64,000 nucleotides of DNA, taken from assembly GCA_947247005.1 (NCBI GenBank), contig OX365956.1, positions 14,652,089 through 14,716,088 on the forward strand, in the 5' to 3' direction. Shown here piece after piece: positions 22,725 to 35,014 of the stretch (the stretch's first letter is position 1; the number at the start of each line of letters is the position of its first letter). The translations under genes and the position numbers were made by a program. The DNA is from Spisula solida (taxonomy: Eukaryota; Mollusca; Bivalvia; Venerida; Mactridae). The notes beneath the pieces were generated by a model. The model was not told the DNA's origin, made no database searches, and saw nothing but the letters and a program-made list of their open reading frames with translations.

Positions 22725-23575
22725 TTATTCACGTAGTTTTGATTCGATTGTTGATCGAATTGGTAGTAAATATGTGTATTTCCAGTCAATATTTTCAAAG
22801 TTATTGTTCCATTTAAGTTCAGCTTTGCCTATCTTATTTTGTTGAGCGTACTTCAGACAGGTGTTATATATTAATCGAGTGGGCTTTTTGCAAAATTTAA
22901 GTCTGTTTACTAGTGCTTCTGGTTCGTTTTCTTCGTTTTCGGAACTATTTATGTTGACATTTTCTTTCCAGTGTGTTGGTATACTCCTTACCAGTGTTAC
23001 ATATTTAAGAAGATCATAATTCGGTATATCATATTTATCTTGTATTTCTTCAAAAGTATAAAATCTATTTTCCTCTGTTTTGTACACATGTTTTAAATAT
23101 TTAATTCCATTTCTGTACCAATTTTTGTAAAATAGTGTGTTATTGTTTGTGGTAATCAGTTGGTTATTCCAGAGGATTTCATTTAGCTTATTGGTTTGGT
23201 CAGTGTTTTGTTTTACTTTAGTCCAGCATAAGATCACATCTTTGAGAAAAGTATTTCTAAAACTGCGTTTAATTTCTTTTTCCGACATGTTACTCTTGAA
23301 CAATAATTCGCCTCCAAATTTGTTTAATTCTTTTGTATAAATATGTTTCCAATTTCCTATATTTTGATCATCAATAAGTCTTTTTACCCACCCAGACTTT
23401 AAGCTATTGATAAAATAATTTATGTCCACCATTTTAAGACCACCAGCTTCGTAGTTTTGAATGATTATATTTCTGCTTATTTTGTCTGGTTTATTGTTCC
23501 AAAGAAAGGTGTAAAGTGATTTACTTATATCATTTATTGTAGCTTGTGGTGGATTTTCTAAAACGGTAAAAGGTT
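22725..23575 (-). pseudogene. LINE ORF2, post-RT segment
   Basis: The open frame reaches back to about 23575, although its first Met is at 23432. It contains the post-polymerase block YTFLWNNKPDKISR and a GGLKMVDINYF motif typical of L1/Tx1-like ORF2 (WN…k…GGL…d). It is separated from the RT frame by one frameshift at about 23560-23580 and ends at a premature stop (22725) before the zinc-knuckle frame. Confidence 0.8.
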
Positions 23576-24951
23576 AATTTTGGTAGTGCATATGTTTTTA
23601 TGACTGTAATCTTTCCTAGTAGAGTAAGATTATGTTTTGACCATTGCCTTAAAGTAGATTTCATTTTTTCTATTTGCTTTGTTAAGTTGAGATGAATTCG
23701 TTTGTCATCATTTGTAAATATTATACCGAGTGTTGTTGCTTGTGTGGAAGTCCAATTAAATTGTTTCATTTTGCAAAATACTCGATTTGTGTGTTTTAAT
23801 GGTCCAACTCTTAATACTGTGGATTTCTTTGTGTTGAGTTTAAGACCTGAAATATTACTGAATTTGTCTATGTTGTCAATGAGTTCAACGAAAGACTTTT
23901 CATTGTCACCCTTTAGTGCAAATGTGGCATCGTCTGCAAACATTGTATTTTTTATTTCTTCACCAGCGTTTGTGATTCCTATTATGTTATTGTTATTTCT
24001 TACAGATATTGATAGTAGTTCGATTGACATAATAAATAAATAAGGAGATAATGGACAACCTTGTCTTACTCCTCTCTCGATTTTGAAGAAGTCTGACATA
24101 AATCCATTATTCGTGATGCATGCTTGCATATCATTATAAAAGGTATTTATCCATTGTTTAAAAGATTCTCCAAAATTGAAATAGTCAAGAGTTTTGTAGA
24201 TAAAATGATGATCTATACTGTCGAAAGCTTTTTCGAAGTCTGCAAAGAATAGTATGCCTGATTTTTTGGCGTTATTTGAGAAGTTTAATAAATCATAAAT
24301 CGTTCTTATATTTGCACCGATATACCTATTTTGTACAAAACCCGTTTGTGAATTATGTATTATGGATTCTAATACTGATTTAGTGCGGTTGGCAATGGCT
24401 TTTGAGGCTATTTTGTAGTCAATATGTAGTAATGAAATAGGTCTCCAATTATTTAAGTTCATAAGATCTTTGTCTTGCTTTGGTAGCAGTGTTATAATAC
24501 TTTGTTTTTGTAATTGGGTTAATTGTTTGGTTTGACATGAGTAGTTTAATGAATTCACCAAGAAATGTTTAATATCGTTCCAAAATATTTTATAAAATTC
24601 AGTTGTCAGTCCATCTGATCCAGGGCTTTTATTGTTTTGCATTTTGTACAAGGCGGTTGCACATTCCTTTTCTGTTAGTTTGCCTTTACAAGAGCGTTTT
24701 TGAAGTTCATTAAGTTTGTTTGCAGGGTTGAGAAAAATGGAGTCATCTTGATCTAAATTTTCCTTTCGATATAATGTTTGAAAGAACGATTTACATTCTT
24801 GTAATACAGTTTGTTGATTTTCTATGTTTTTATTATCGATTATTAGACGTGAAATTATTTTTCTTTCATTTCGTTTCTTTTCAAGATTAGAGAAATATTT
24901 GGTATTTTTGTCCATTCCATCAATGTATTCCGCTTTTGATCTAATCAGGTA
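23530..24951 (-). pseudogene. LINE ORF2, reverse transcriptase domain
   Basis: Counting from the Met at 24915, this 461-residue frame holds the RT blocks in order: KSPGSDGL (96-103), NNWRPISLL (155-163), QTGFVQNRYIG (190-200), FADFEKAFDS (224-233), GVRQGCPLSPYLF (282-294), FADD catalytic motif (326-329) and GLKLNTKKS (357-365). FADD, NWRPISLL and the post-RT zinc knuckle fit the L1/Tx1 group. The frame is still open at the truncation point 24951 (…LIRSKAEYIDG before the Met), so the Met is internal. RT motifs are intact, but the protein is cut at the 5' end and shifted out of frame near 23570, so it cannot act as a complete retrotransposase. Confidence 0.93.
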
Positions 24952-24966
24952 ACCTCATTGTTTTCT

Positions 24967-26096
24967 ACAATGCTAACCTCCCATTGCCCCAGAGAGAGAC
25001 ATTATGACTGCTATTTGTCAAGCGATCGACCGCAAAGTGACTGTCAGGTCATGTGATCGACCTGACATTTTGAATATCATGCAAGGGAAAGTAATTTCGT
25101 CATTTTTAGTTCTTTGACTGCTGAAATACACAATAACTTCTAAAAAAAGAATGTGAAATATACACAACAATATTATGAAATGAAAGGACAGTCATATCTT
25201 ACTCTCACAATCATGGCTCGTGAATAGTTGCTAGATGTATAATGTAGTTCGGAATAATAAAATAAATATCATATACATGTACCTGCAAGCATGGCATTGA
25301 TATTGTCAACCCTCTAAACAGAGTGTCACCATCGGCTTTGCCTCGGGATGACATTCTGTCCTAGGATTGACAAAAACAATCTTTTTTAATAACCCTATTG
25401 TTTTCATATCACTACCACTACTAGACTGGGATTATCTAAATAAGATAGACCGTGTATATGGCATAACACGTGATGATTCAAGGGTCACTGCAGCCATTCT
25501 AGAAAGACAATGCTGCTATCACTTATGTACAATAGTCAAGGGTGTTGCGGTGGCTTAATTATAGACAAAGAACCCTTTCCAAAAAAACAACATTTTATAC
25601 ACCCTGTGTTTAACATCCTATTGTATGTGATCAAAAAGTGGCTACTCACCTGTAGATAACGTCTTCTCTCCATTATAGAATAGTACATGTAGTACTGGAG
25701 GAAATACGCAATATGTGCTGCCAAGCTAAGCTAAGTTTACACACATGATGTTACTTTAGTGGGAAACCGCCCTTTTTGTAATTGTTTTTTGGAATTTTAG
25801 GTTTGTCAATAACACACAACATTCCGTACAACATGTACGTCGTATCAATTAATAAAATGTTCTATTGATACTAACCTGTCCACACATTTGTTTAATGTAA
25901 CCATCTGTATTTTTGAAATGTTGGGTGATGTCATATAAACTGTTAATACGGATTAATACATTTCTTAAATTAGATAACAGTTATGGATTTATATATATAT
26001 TAAATATCTCTGAACATATTGATACATGTAGTTGAATCAATATAAACTAGTCTTTTAGTTTTGCGAAACTTTTGACGTTCAGTATAGTTGCATATA
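24967..26096. other. Non-coding with two small hairpins
   Basis: Positions 25042-25067 form a perfect 9-bp stem (tgtcaggtc/gacctgaca). Positions 25303-25373 form a nested hairpin (attgtcaaccct…aggattgacaa outside, acagagtgtca/tgacattctgt inside) around ccatcggctttgcctcggga. No gene is supported. Confidence 0.5.
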
Positions 26097-26534
26097 CAAG
26101 GGTCGATCATTTAATACCCGGACGATTGATATTGCTGGAAAACTATTGGAAATATATTAATGAAAACTTACAGAAATACAGTCTCACCATTCCTTAATTC
26201 ACATAATTTTTTTTATGAAATTTCAACTCGTTACGACGAAGGATTTACAAAATATTAGTGTTTTAATAAGTACATGTTACGCAAGTCGGCCCAAGTTGAC
26301 GTCAAAATATTGTGACGTTACGCCATTTTCGCTCCTAAAACGTGACACTTTTTCTCTTTTTGATCATCGTTTTGGAACCATAAAGTCACGCGAGCACACA
26401 CATTTACCATTTGAAGATGTTTGGTAGTGATGTTAAATGCTTTATCCACGATAATTCGCATGATTCCGTAGTTACTATAGTAGTTATTCTTCAAGTATAT
26501 GGCGATAGTCTGGGTATGAAATGAACGACCCTCG
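26097..26534. mobile_element. 438-bp mariner-type element, both ends present
   Basis: The left end is caagggtcgatcatttaata and the right end …gaaatgaacgaccctcg, with TA flanks at 26095-26096 and 26535-26536. The interior carries a degraded reading frame (…RFGTIKSREHTHLPFEDVW at about 26370-26424) but no catalytic domain. It is a full-length relative of the truncated copy at 17539. Confidence 0.8.
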
Positions 26535-26884
26535 TAGTTCGTAGTTTTCAGGTCAGTTCAATTGTGTTAATGAATAGCTGTTGAATAATGATAAGTCTAT
26601 TTCAAAATGCAGATTTATTTCCACAATGAGAATAGATATGTATCCTTCTCATTCTTTAAACATAAATTTGATAAATATTTGCCATAACGTTCTATTGTAA
26701 ATTATACTAATGGGAACTTGATGTACAGTCAATACATTACAATCCAATCTGAAATAAAGATTGATTAATGCATTGGCATATGACGGCGGGAGTAGTTCGT
26801 TGTCATTGTTTTAGATACATAGCTATAGCGTGGATTCAGACCGAGGTTTTGCTATTTAGTCTGTATTGTAATCAGCAATATATA

Positions 26885-27782
26885 CGAGGGATGATCCATA
26901 TATAACGAGAAAATGCTTATAACTTTGCTATTGCATGTTATTTTCTGAAAATATTGTATGTGGTTGTTAATATATATATAAGAAGAAAACGTACGAAATA
27001 TTTTTGAAATATATCGAACAATGAATTGTTTGGAAAATTTGCCGACCTATGACACCGGTAGGCGGGGCAACGTCATTTTGGAACTTTTTAACGTCATTCA
27101 GAAATTAAATATGATATTAACGATCACATTACTTAGGATCTACTGTATATTTTTTTTAAAAAGTCAGATTATCCCCCTTCAATATTTATACATCTTCGCC
27201 AATGCGATACCAAGTTGTAAAAGACGCACGATGGTCATCCTTTGGAATTTCGTTCAGAACATCCAATATTATCGTACTTAGTTCTGACGTCGACGTCATA
27301 TTTGCGTTAGATCACTAGCCTTTTTCAAGTCCAATTGTAATGCATTACTATTAACACAAATCGAAGCTTTTGAATATCATGCACACTTTCATTATTACTT
27401 GTTTTCTTCAAAACTAAATATTTTTATGATAATCGTTTGTCGTCCGCTATTTTTGCTATCACGGAACGATAACACGTGCGTAATGTATCGAATGGCAACA
27501 CAAACTGTGTATGACGTCACCATCAGTACGGCGAGTCTTAAGTGACCCCAAGTACCAATATTCATCACATTAATATTGCTTACATAAAAACTGTGACGGC
27601 TTGAATTTGCGTGGAAACGGTGAAAAATCCGCAAAATGCCCCGCCTAGGCGTATCAAAGGTTACCTTAGCAACCATAGAGTTTAGCATGGTGTCGCTGTA
27701 ATCATGGAAATTCAGGGAAACATTGCTAATGTATCATAAGAAAATTATAAGCATTTTCTTGTTATATATGGATCATTCCTCG
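26885..27782 (-). mobile_element. 898-bp mariner-type MITE (inverted relative of 19071)
   Basis: Termini cgagggatgatccatatata… at 26885 and …tatatatggatcattcctcg at 27782, with TA on both sides. It matches 19071-19750 in reverse orientation but is about 220 bp longer, so one has a deletion or the other an insertion. The stretch open in both copies lies here at about 27600-27688 (minus); here it reads on to 97 codons. Confidence 0.85.
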
Positions 27783-28584
27783 TATGTCACATTGCTATAT
27801 AAAACAACTCCAAGACATAGGTTCGTATACGTCTTTAACTTTCCGTTTGTATAATAAATATAAACGATACTGTTATTGATTTATAACGTTAAAAGTATAA
27901 ACATGTAATTTCAATGTAGTAAACGTAATATACCTTTCTTTAGAATACGTACAAGATGAACTGAATGCATGTAAGTAAGTACCATTTGATAGCTTTTGTG
28001 AACGAGCAACATTTGAAATGTAAGTTCTGTCATGCTTCGATAAATATTAATATTTATTTTTATTAACTCCAATGGTTAATGTGCTTCACCATACTTTTAT
28101 GCTTATTATATTCATCAAAAATAAATCAAGACAAGAACGCTTTATAAGCATAATTTGTATTCATCTATATATTTCGTTCAATCCCATTATCATGGTGTTA
28201 TTACATCATGCAATGGTACAAGCATATTGTTATACAAAAATACACGTATAGAAAGGTTTCAAAACAGCACACTTGTCTGCGAACTAAGACCCGATGTACA
28301 TGTACATAAAACACGTCAATGTACTAATCACCATGCACACTCATCCCAAACACTTGTTTGGGTTTATCAATACAATAGAATACAATTTCATTGTCATACT
28401 CGGCAAACCATTTGCCTTTGGCTATTCACAAACACAAAGAAGCTATGGCAAAGACATAATAAATATAAATACAAAATAATGTTAATGAATGCCAAATATA
28501 CACATAGATCAATACACCAATACATGTATATGTAAATAACATATTTACAACCTACAATTAAGAAACAGCTAAAACGAAACATGT
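27783..28584. other. Non-coding; possible retroelement tail
   Basis: The 126-codon plus frame at 28155-28535 is rich in His, Tyr and Thr and not convincing. On the minus strand 28350-28480 reads tgacaatgaaattgtattct after a gtttgcc segment, which resembles non-LTR retroelement 3' ends, but no family can be named. Confidence 0.3.
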
Positions 28585-28697
28585 ACCATTTCGCTAGATT
28601 GTGTACTACATGTATTGTCTTTCGTTTCTTATGTTTTGCTAGGGTATGTACACTTTCCTTACGTTTCGCTAGATCTCGTACTTTGACTTACGTTTCG
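28585..28697 (+). repeat. Short tandem repeat, 'tacgtttcgctag' unit
   Basis: About three imperfect ~35-bp units share (t)acgtttcgctaga followed by t-gtac. Confidence 0.5.
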
Positions 28698-29261
28698 ATG
28701 ATACGACGCTAACATTGTCATATTAGAGATATGTGATACTATATTGTCATCATCGATACTGTTGTCAATTGTCATTGTAACATGACTGTAATATTCGGTA
28801 GTGTTTATCCAAGAACATAATCATCGTGTCTGATCCAATCTAGCTGCGCAAAATGATCATGCGTGTCGCCTCTGAGATCGTCTACATTGAATAGCATTCA
28901 ATTTGCATATCTATATTTCAAATGGCGATAAGTGACGTCCAGAAACAACCAGACCGACACATACGCTATTTTGTAAACACCAGATAACAGGCTTATTACT
29001 GCATTGTCATTGGAAAGCAACACATACTCATTACTGAATAAGCTCATAGTGTCATTTGGTTTGGGCACCGTGCTTCCATTTTGCAATGATTGCATTGAAA
29101 TAATAAAATGTAACAAACAATCGGGACATTTACTAGTAAATAAGTCGAAATTAATAATAAATTAAATTCGACTATTCTTGCGAAATATTAAGAAATCGTA
29201 TGCATGACATACATTCACGCTTTTATTAAGCAGGTTTTTCAACGAAAATCCTGGTTATTAG

Positions 29262-29640
29262 ATTGGGGTATGGTGGGCGGGCTGGCGAGCGGGCAGTGAC
29301 GTCAAACAGGGTGTTTCAGGTCAATAACTTGAGTTTGGATAGGCACATATTCATGAAACTTTAAATAAAGCAAGCTGACATAGAGACATAGCTTAGGAAT
29401 TTATTTAGGTTCAATGGGATGGGGGTCAAGGTCAAGGACACTGTGCCTAACATTACTAAAAAAGTGTTTCCGGTCAATAACATAAGTTTGAATTGACACA
29501 TCTTTATGAAACTTTGTATATAGAAAGCTGGAATGAGGACCTAGCTGGGGATTGTATTTCGGGTCAGTGGGGTCAAGGTCACTGTTAGTAAAAATAGAAA
29601 AAATGTTTTCGCTCAATAAGTTAATCCAACTCTAAGTAAA
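29262..29640 (+). repeat. Tandem ~130-bp 'ggtcaataac' repeat
   Basis: Three units each contain ttc-ggtcaataa(c/g), then an 'agtttg' segment, 'catgaaactttgta'-like, and 'ggtcaaggtcactg'. They start after a G-rich lead (ggtgggcgggctggcgagcg). I recall this as a common dispersed repeat in molluscan genomes, but I cannot name a catalogued family. Confidence 0.65.
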
Positions 29641-30857
29641 GCAAGCTTTCACGGAGACGTACTTAACATAATTTGCCGTGCCTTGTTTTATAATTTGTTA
29701 TTATTGCCCAAAGCACATTCTATTTGTTGAAGAATCTGACACCATATTAGTAATTGATAGAACTTAAATATTGTGACACTATGTACCACGAGCGGTAAAC
29801 TTTAAAATAAAATGGTTCATTACATTGTAGTGTACCGATGCTAAAATGCACACTTTTATTTCCTACTATGTCATCTTATCCAAAATTGTGTTGTACTTTC
29901 CAGTTAAGTCTGGCCCTATACTGTTTTGATATATTAAACTAGACGTAAATGTGAATTTATCACAGTGATTAATTATCAAATTACTTGATTAATGACATTG
30001 TAGGGTACTCATTCCAAAGATTCAAAATAAATGTTTGCTTAAATTTTTTGATTTGTATTACTTTTTTAAAAGAATTGGTAAGAGCACAGTACAGTCTTGT
30101 ACCATTTTCATTTTGTGCGTACAATTAGTTTATAAATAATAACATTTTATAAATAATAATATTGGAAACACATGTACTAAGTTTGGTCTTGGTACATGCA
30201 TCTGATCATTATGGATTTCATCATTTTATGGTAATTGTTACCTAATTAGCCTTCTTTGCAAACACATACAAACTTGTGTAAACAAGAATAAACAGAATGT
30301 TAAGATAATGATCTACCGTTATCTGTAATGAAAACTGTCATGATATTATTATGTTTTCCCCAAAACATCCCTTATCGTACCTGCTTTTTTGAAATATCAA
30401 TTTAATGCAAAATAGTTCTACCTTTTGTATTTCAGTAACAGTTATTTTTCAGCATATTAACGTCTGCTGTAAACCTTGTGTCGATGACAGAATCCTATCA
30501 ATAGAATTAAATATATTTGATTATCTCTAGTTTGTATTCATTCTTAAGCAATTTACGACAGATCCATAGGGACAGACACATGTCATATAAGTTAAATTAA
30601 TAATATTCGCAATTTATGAAGTAAAGCACACATTGTCAAGTGTTTTGCAAAAGTCATAATTGTCAAAACTCTCGATGGTTTCATTTGTATCAGACATTCC
30701 TGCTAAATGTTGTTTACGTAATATGCATCAACAAACACGCTATATATGTCATCACTAATCAACTAATATTCAACATGATCAGTTCCATGTGTCTATTGGG
30801 AGTTTAACCAAGTTACATGATATGTGCATATTAAGTCAAATGATAGGTAGAGATCGA
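29641..30857. other. Unassigned non-coding
   Basis: AT-rich. No gene, no repeat shared with other parts of the window. Confidence 0.45.
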
Positions 30858-31008
30858 TCCTAAGACGCGTATACAGCCTATGACGCATATTTAGCATACG
30901 AAGCACATCCAGCCTACGACGCACATGCAACCTACGACGCACATCCAGCCTACGACGTACATACATCCTACGACGCACATTCAGCCTACGACAGACATAC
31001 AGCCCGGA
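30858..31008 (+). repeat. 17-18-bp minisatellite (cctacgacgcacatcca)
   Basis: About nine units of the form cagcctacgacgcacat with small changes. The minus-strand frame across it gives an Arg-rich pseudo-peptide (MRRRMYVRRRLDVRRRL) that is a by-product of the repeat. Confidence 0.9.
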
Positions 31009-31152
31009 AATTCATATTTCAAAGTTGTGGCAAAATATATAAATGTCTAGTAAAAATATTCTTTCCTGGTTTCATGCAATGACGTCTTGATGTCGTTGGG
31101 CCGGTGTTTAAACTTAGCCAGGCGAAAGGAAAATGAAAGCTGTCCAAGAAAC

Positions 31153-31255
31153 GTTTTTTCCAGCACCCTGTGAAACCATGGAAAAAAATAAGGCTTGGAA
31201 CTGTAGTACGGTCGCTTACAACTAACCCGAAGGTTTCACAGGATGCTGGAAAAAG
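31153..31255. repeat. Inverted repeat, ~24-bp arms
   Basis: The arm at 31153-31176 (ttttccagcaccctgtgaaa) is matched in reverse complement at 31230-31255. The following 31240-31370 resembles 13395-13500 in block A (gaaatccacgaagaaataaa type), so this is part of a dispersed element. Confidence 0.65.
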
Positions 31256-31360
31256 TGGCCCAGCTACTGAAAATGATCTTATATCTCGTGAAAAGCATGA
31301 ACGTGTACGTTGTCCGTTAGCCTAGCGTATGATTCATCGAAATCGATAAAGAAATGGATA

Positions 31361-31683
31361 AAGAAATAAACATAAAAAGTTTGCCAAGCGAAGGAAATTT
31401 CGTCTTGGATTTATAGCATCTAGTGATGTCAAAGTCACGTGATATTTCTACATTGTATTAATTAGTATGAGAAACAATATCTATAAATTACCATGGGCAG
31501 GTTTGTTGGCATTTTGAAAAAGAAATAAACAGAAAATGTTTTTCAAGCGAAGGAAATGTCGTCTTGGATTTATACATCTGGTGATGTCAAAGTCACGTGG
31601 TATTTCTACATTGTATTAATAAGTATGAGAAACCATATCTATAAATTACATGTACCATGGGCAGGTGTGTTGGCATTTTGAAA
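31361..31683 (+). repeat. Tandem duplication, two ~160-bp copies
   Basis: 31361-31519 and 31520-31683 match closely throughout (aagcgaaggaaat-tcgtctt…, catgggcaggt-tgttggca). The second has a 6-bp gain (acatgt) near 31650. Confidence 0.9.
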
Positions 31684-31789
31684 ACAGGTTCTGTGTAATA
31701 CACGAAAGGATATTAATCTCTCAAATAAGGTTGTGTAATGATTGATTTTTATGAGTACCCTAGTTATATTGCGGTCTGTTGGATGTTCA

Positions 31790-32120
31790 GTACATCTTTT
31801 ATATGCCTTTATTTATCCTCGCCACCGGAAGAACAGATAGGCAAGGCCTCTTAAGAGGTTGGTCACTTTATTTATGGGGACAGTGCATGATACAGTAAAT
31901 GCCCCAGTTCCAGAATCATCTGCGGTTCTTTTACGTGCCTATAAAGCATCATACACGGGACCTCGCTTAACGTCTCTTCCGAAAGACTATTAGAAATTTT
32001 AGTTATGTGGGAAACTCTGAAAAGCGTTTCTGTTTTTGACCCGGCTTGAGTAGGGATCGAACTAACAACCTTCGGATCAGCAGTCAGTGGCCCTTAACAC
32101 TTTACCAGTTTTCCAGCTGT
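31790..32120 (-). mobile_element. SINE with tRNA-like head
   Basis: On the minus strand it starts cacagctggaaaactggtaa, then gtgttaagggccactgactg, a B box (agttcgatccc), then a ~240-bp body (gttaagcgaggtcccgtgta, cacgtaaaagaaccgc, …) ending gataaataaaggc. Head and body order fit a tRNA-Ser/Leu-type SINE of a kind widespread in invertebrates. A piece of the head recurs at the start of module C2 (53180-53285). Confidence 0.7.
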
Positions 32121-32349
32121 GTCAGTGCATCTCGATTAATGATGTGTACATGTATGTCCGTCGATTGTTAGATCAATCCATGTCCGATTCATAATTAAGT
32201 CAGGTTTAACCATAATTATGTTCTCAGCACTTGGTACAGATGTTGGTCATGCCGTGTGGTTGTTCTTACCATAAGTCAACTAGTTTACAACCGGTGTTCG
32301 ATAAGTTGTATCACATGATACAATTATATAATTACACCTACCTTTTATA

Positions 32350-33840
32350 AGACGATATAACGAGAAATTTGTTATAGAGTAAAAGTAAAAGAATTTCCAG
32401 AAAGTAAAAATATCACCAGGTTCATTGATATGCATAGGTCATGCCTGTGATTTGGTCTCTATATTAATGGTTGGTCGTATGAATATCGTAAAAACGTGTA
32501 CAAATGTATTTCAAAATGTAACAATCTTAAAAATCGTCATAAAGATGGGCTTAACCTCTTAACAAGTTATACGTGCTTATACCGTTATAAGTTAATCAAT
32601 AACGTTTTCTTGTTGGTCATGTAAACTAAAATACATAATTATGATAGAAGCCTTACGACTAATGTTCTTAATTTCGAAGTTCCACTACAACGTATCACAA
32701 TGTTGAACGTATGTCGAGTTAACGTGAATTTTGGTCAACACACTCATTTGTATGTTTGTCGAATATATTTAGTATGTTTTACACAAGTTACAGAACTGCC
32801 TCTAAAATACATATTCAAGATGTAGCAAAAGTAAGACAACAATGTTGAAATAGTACTATATAATTGATTTCCTACGTGTAGCTCTTACATATTATAGCAT
32901 GGTTTCCCTTTCAAAAGAGAATCACATTGAATTTCACAGTTGTCATTCTTGTCATTTCGAACGAGTTTCTTATAACCTTTGATTTCATTTGGGAAAACTG
33001 TAATTTGATATTCGCCTTATTTCAGGCCCATTAAATATGACCTTTTTTAGCAATAGCACGATTGTTACTAGATGTCTTTTGTTCGTCCAATCCCATTTAC
33101 ATTATTTATGGACGTCTCTGCGGGTAGTTTATGTGCATCCGATCTGACCATATGGTTTGTATTAGAACAGCATTTTACACTGGAGAGACGTGAAAATTGG
33201 TAATGGACATTCGTTAAGTAAGTAATGATTACTTAGGCTACCTATAGCCATGTAGAATAATCATTTGTATTACGTGGGACCACCCAATATATTAACTAAT
33301 ATATAGAGAATACGTGAATGTTCACTTGAGCCTACTAGTGACGATTACTCTGGACCCACTTGTTATTGACCGAAAATTCAGTTTGACTGCTAAATGTACA
33401 TTGTTAATATAAAATTAGAGTTTGTTTGCTGTTTGTTGGCTCGACTTACGACATTGGACGACATTCAAATAATCGAATGTCGTTTTTTAACAAAAACATA
33501 AATATTTAACAAAAAACGACAATGTAAGACATTAAAAAATCGTCATAAATCGAATGTCATTTTGAACGAAATACGACATTGGACGATATTCAATCAAATA
33601 TCGTGCAGCACGATGTACGATATTTAAAAAATCGTCAAAAATCGAATGTCGTTGCCAAACGACATACGACATTAGTCGACATTGAACAATTCATCGTCAA
33701 TCGCATGACGTTTTGCACGGCATTCGACATAGAACTACATTCAAATAATCATCATCAATCGAATGTCGTGCAGCACAATGTACGACATTAAAAAACATTT
33801 TAAAATTCGTTAGAAATCGAATTTCGTAGTAGATTATTTG
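32350..33840 (+). repeat. Module C, copy 1
   Basis: It aligns with 54070-55217 (same strand) and with 61490-63330 (inverted); the shared SINE-flank sequence at 32110-32230 extends the match to 53275-53370. No conserved open frame is seen. It ends in the gacatt array. Confidence 0.8.
33440..33835. repeat. Palindromic-type array, tacgacattggacgacattc unit
   Basis: Seven or so units of about 50-57 bp contain tacgacattggacgacatt, then aatcgtcaaaaatcgaatgt, then cgtgcagcacgatg. acgacattc and gaatgtcgt are reverse complements, so the array can fold within and between units. Related arrays end the other C copies (55040-55217, 61495-61690). Confidence 0.8.
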
Positions 33841-35014
33841 CTATATTGATGTAAACAAACATTACCAAACAAACCTGACTCTCCAAAAGTCATTCTTGCA
33901 TGAACAAACAATATTTTTTTATTTTTCAGTTGTTATGTTTTCTTTCTGAATGTAAATCGCTATTTAAATTAGTATTTTTTCTTTAAAATGCTTACTACTT
34001 ATCATACTAATTGTACAGAGTATTGATTTTTATTGTACCGAGTATTTCGAAGTATCTCATTTGTACATGTATACGGAGTATTGACAACTTTATGACTATA
34101 TTACTAAATTAAATTTTTTCGCAATATCCAGTGTACGCGAAAACCACAGTGATGGTTGATTTCTTATATTTTGCAACTTGACGTCATGAGTCTTATTTGC
34201 GTACTTTTGTGAATGGCCTCATGTCCTGTTTTTTCAACGTATAATCATGAGGTGTTATATGTATTCAGGGCGTCACTTAAAGTTGTATGCCTATAGTTTC
34301 AAAATTACTAACATGATAACGTGAAATATTTAATGAAACATCTTTGTTTGATATTCTGGAAAAGGCTTATGTCGAAGAAATTGGCAACTTGTTGTATGGA
34401 AATTATTGTTAATTGTTGATTGTAGATAGATTCAAATTTATCAAAAACACACACAATATAGCGTTTTACACTCGACAGAATGGTGGTCGTTACCTTATAA
34501 TAATGCTTAGTAGTACTTTTATCAAAAACATGGTCATATTATGGTAAATGGGGATTTTTGCAGGTAATTGTCATTAATTGCTGAAAAGTCGACATACATA
34601 AACCTAAATACGGCTTTATATTTATCATTGTTTTCTTTGTATTTGTCTCCTTGATAAGGACAGATACTTGAATACCAACTTTATCAGCGTAGTACGTACA
34701 CAGCTGCATTAACAACTAAGCAATCACCCGAAGAACACATGGCATAAATAGCGCAACATTAACGTTTGTGTTGTCATTATTTGTTAATTCTGTTGTGAGA
34801 TTTGTGATTAGATTGGAATAAAACTAATTGAATAGACATTCCACATATCTGAGCTACTTATGTTGAAAAATTCAGCAAGATATAACACGTATTTATCGAG
34901 CTTTGCGTAAATATATGCCTGGACACTTACAATATTTGTTAAGTGTATGCATACGTCAAGATGAGATATACAAATGAAGTAACGCTTGACGTAGTTCGTT
35001 ATGAAAAAAGATTA
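33841..35014 (+). repeat. Left part of the inverted-duplication arm
   Basis: 33940-34250 and 34490-34790 match the inverted 60720-60240 and 59960-59800. 34560-34745 also matches 6690-6875 in block A. No gene is visible. Confidence 0.7.

Larger units (their letters stand above)
21846..24966 (-). mobile_element. 5'-truncated L1/Tx1-like LINE with target duplication
   Basis: A 15-bp direct repeat, acctcattgttttct, flanks the insert at 21846-21860 and 24952-24966. The element proper is 21861-24951 on the minus strand. It retains reverse transcriptase and the C-terminal zinc-knuckle region of ORF2 but has lost ORF1, the endonuclease and the 5' end. The 3' end has no long poly(A) but ends in an A-rich segment (aaataaacgggg…caaacaag). 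An exact target duplication combined with frameshifts inside suggests a moderately old insertion. Confidence 0.9.

Noticed and set aside
28155..28535. 126-codon plus frame as a gene
   Set aside because: Overlapping frames are open on both strands and the opposite strand looks like a retroelement tail.
30793..30978. Arg-rich 61-codon ORF
   Set aside because: It is a translation of the minisatellite.
33440..33835. CRISPR array
   Set aside because: Units are imperfect, lack unique spacers of constant length, and the context is eukaryotic.
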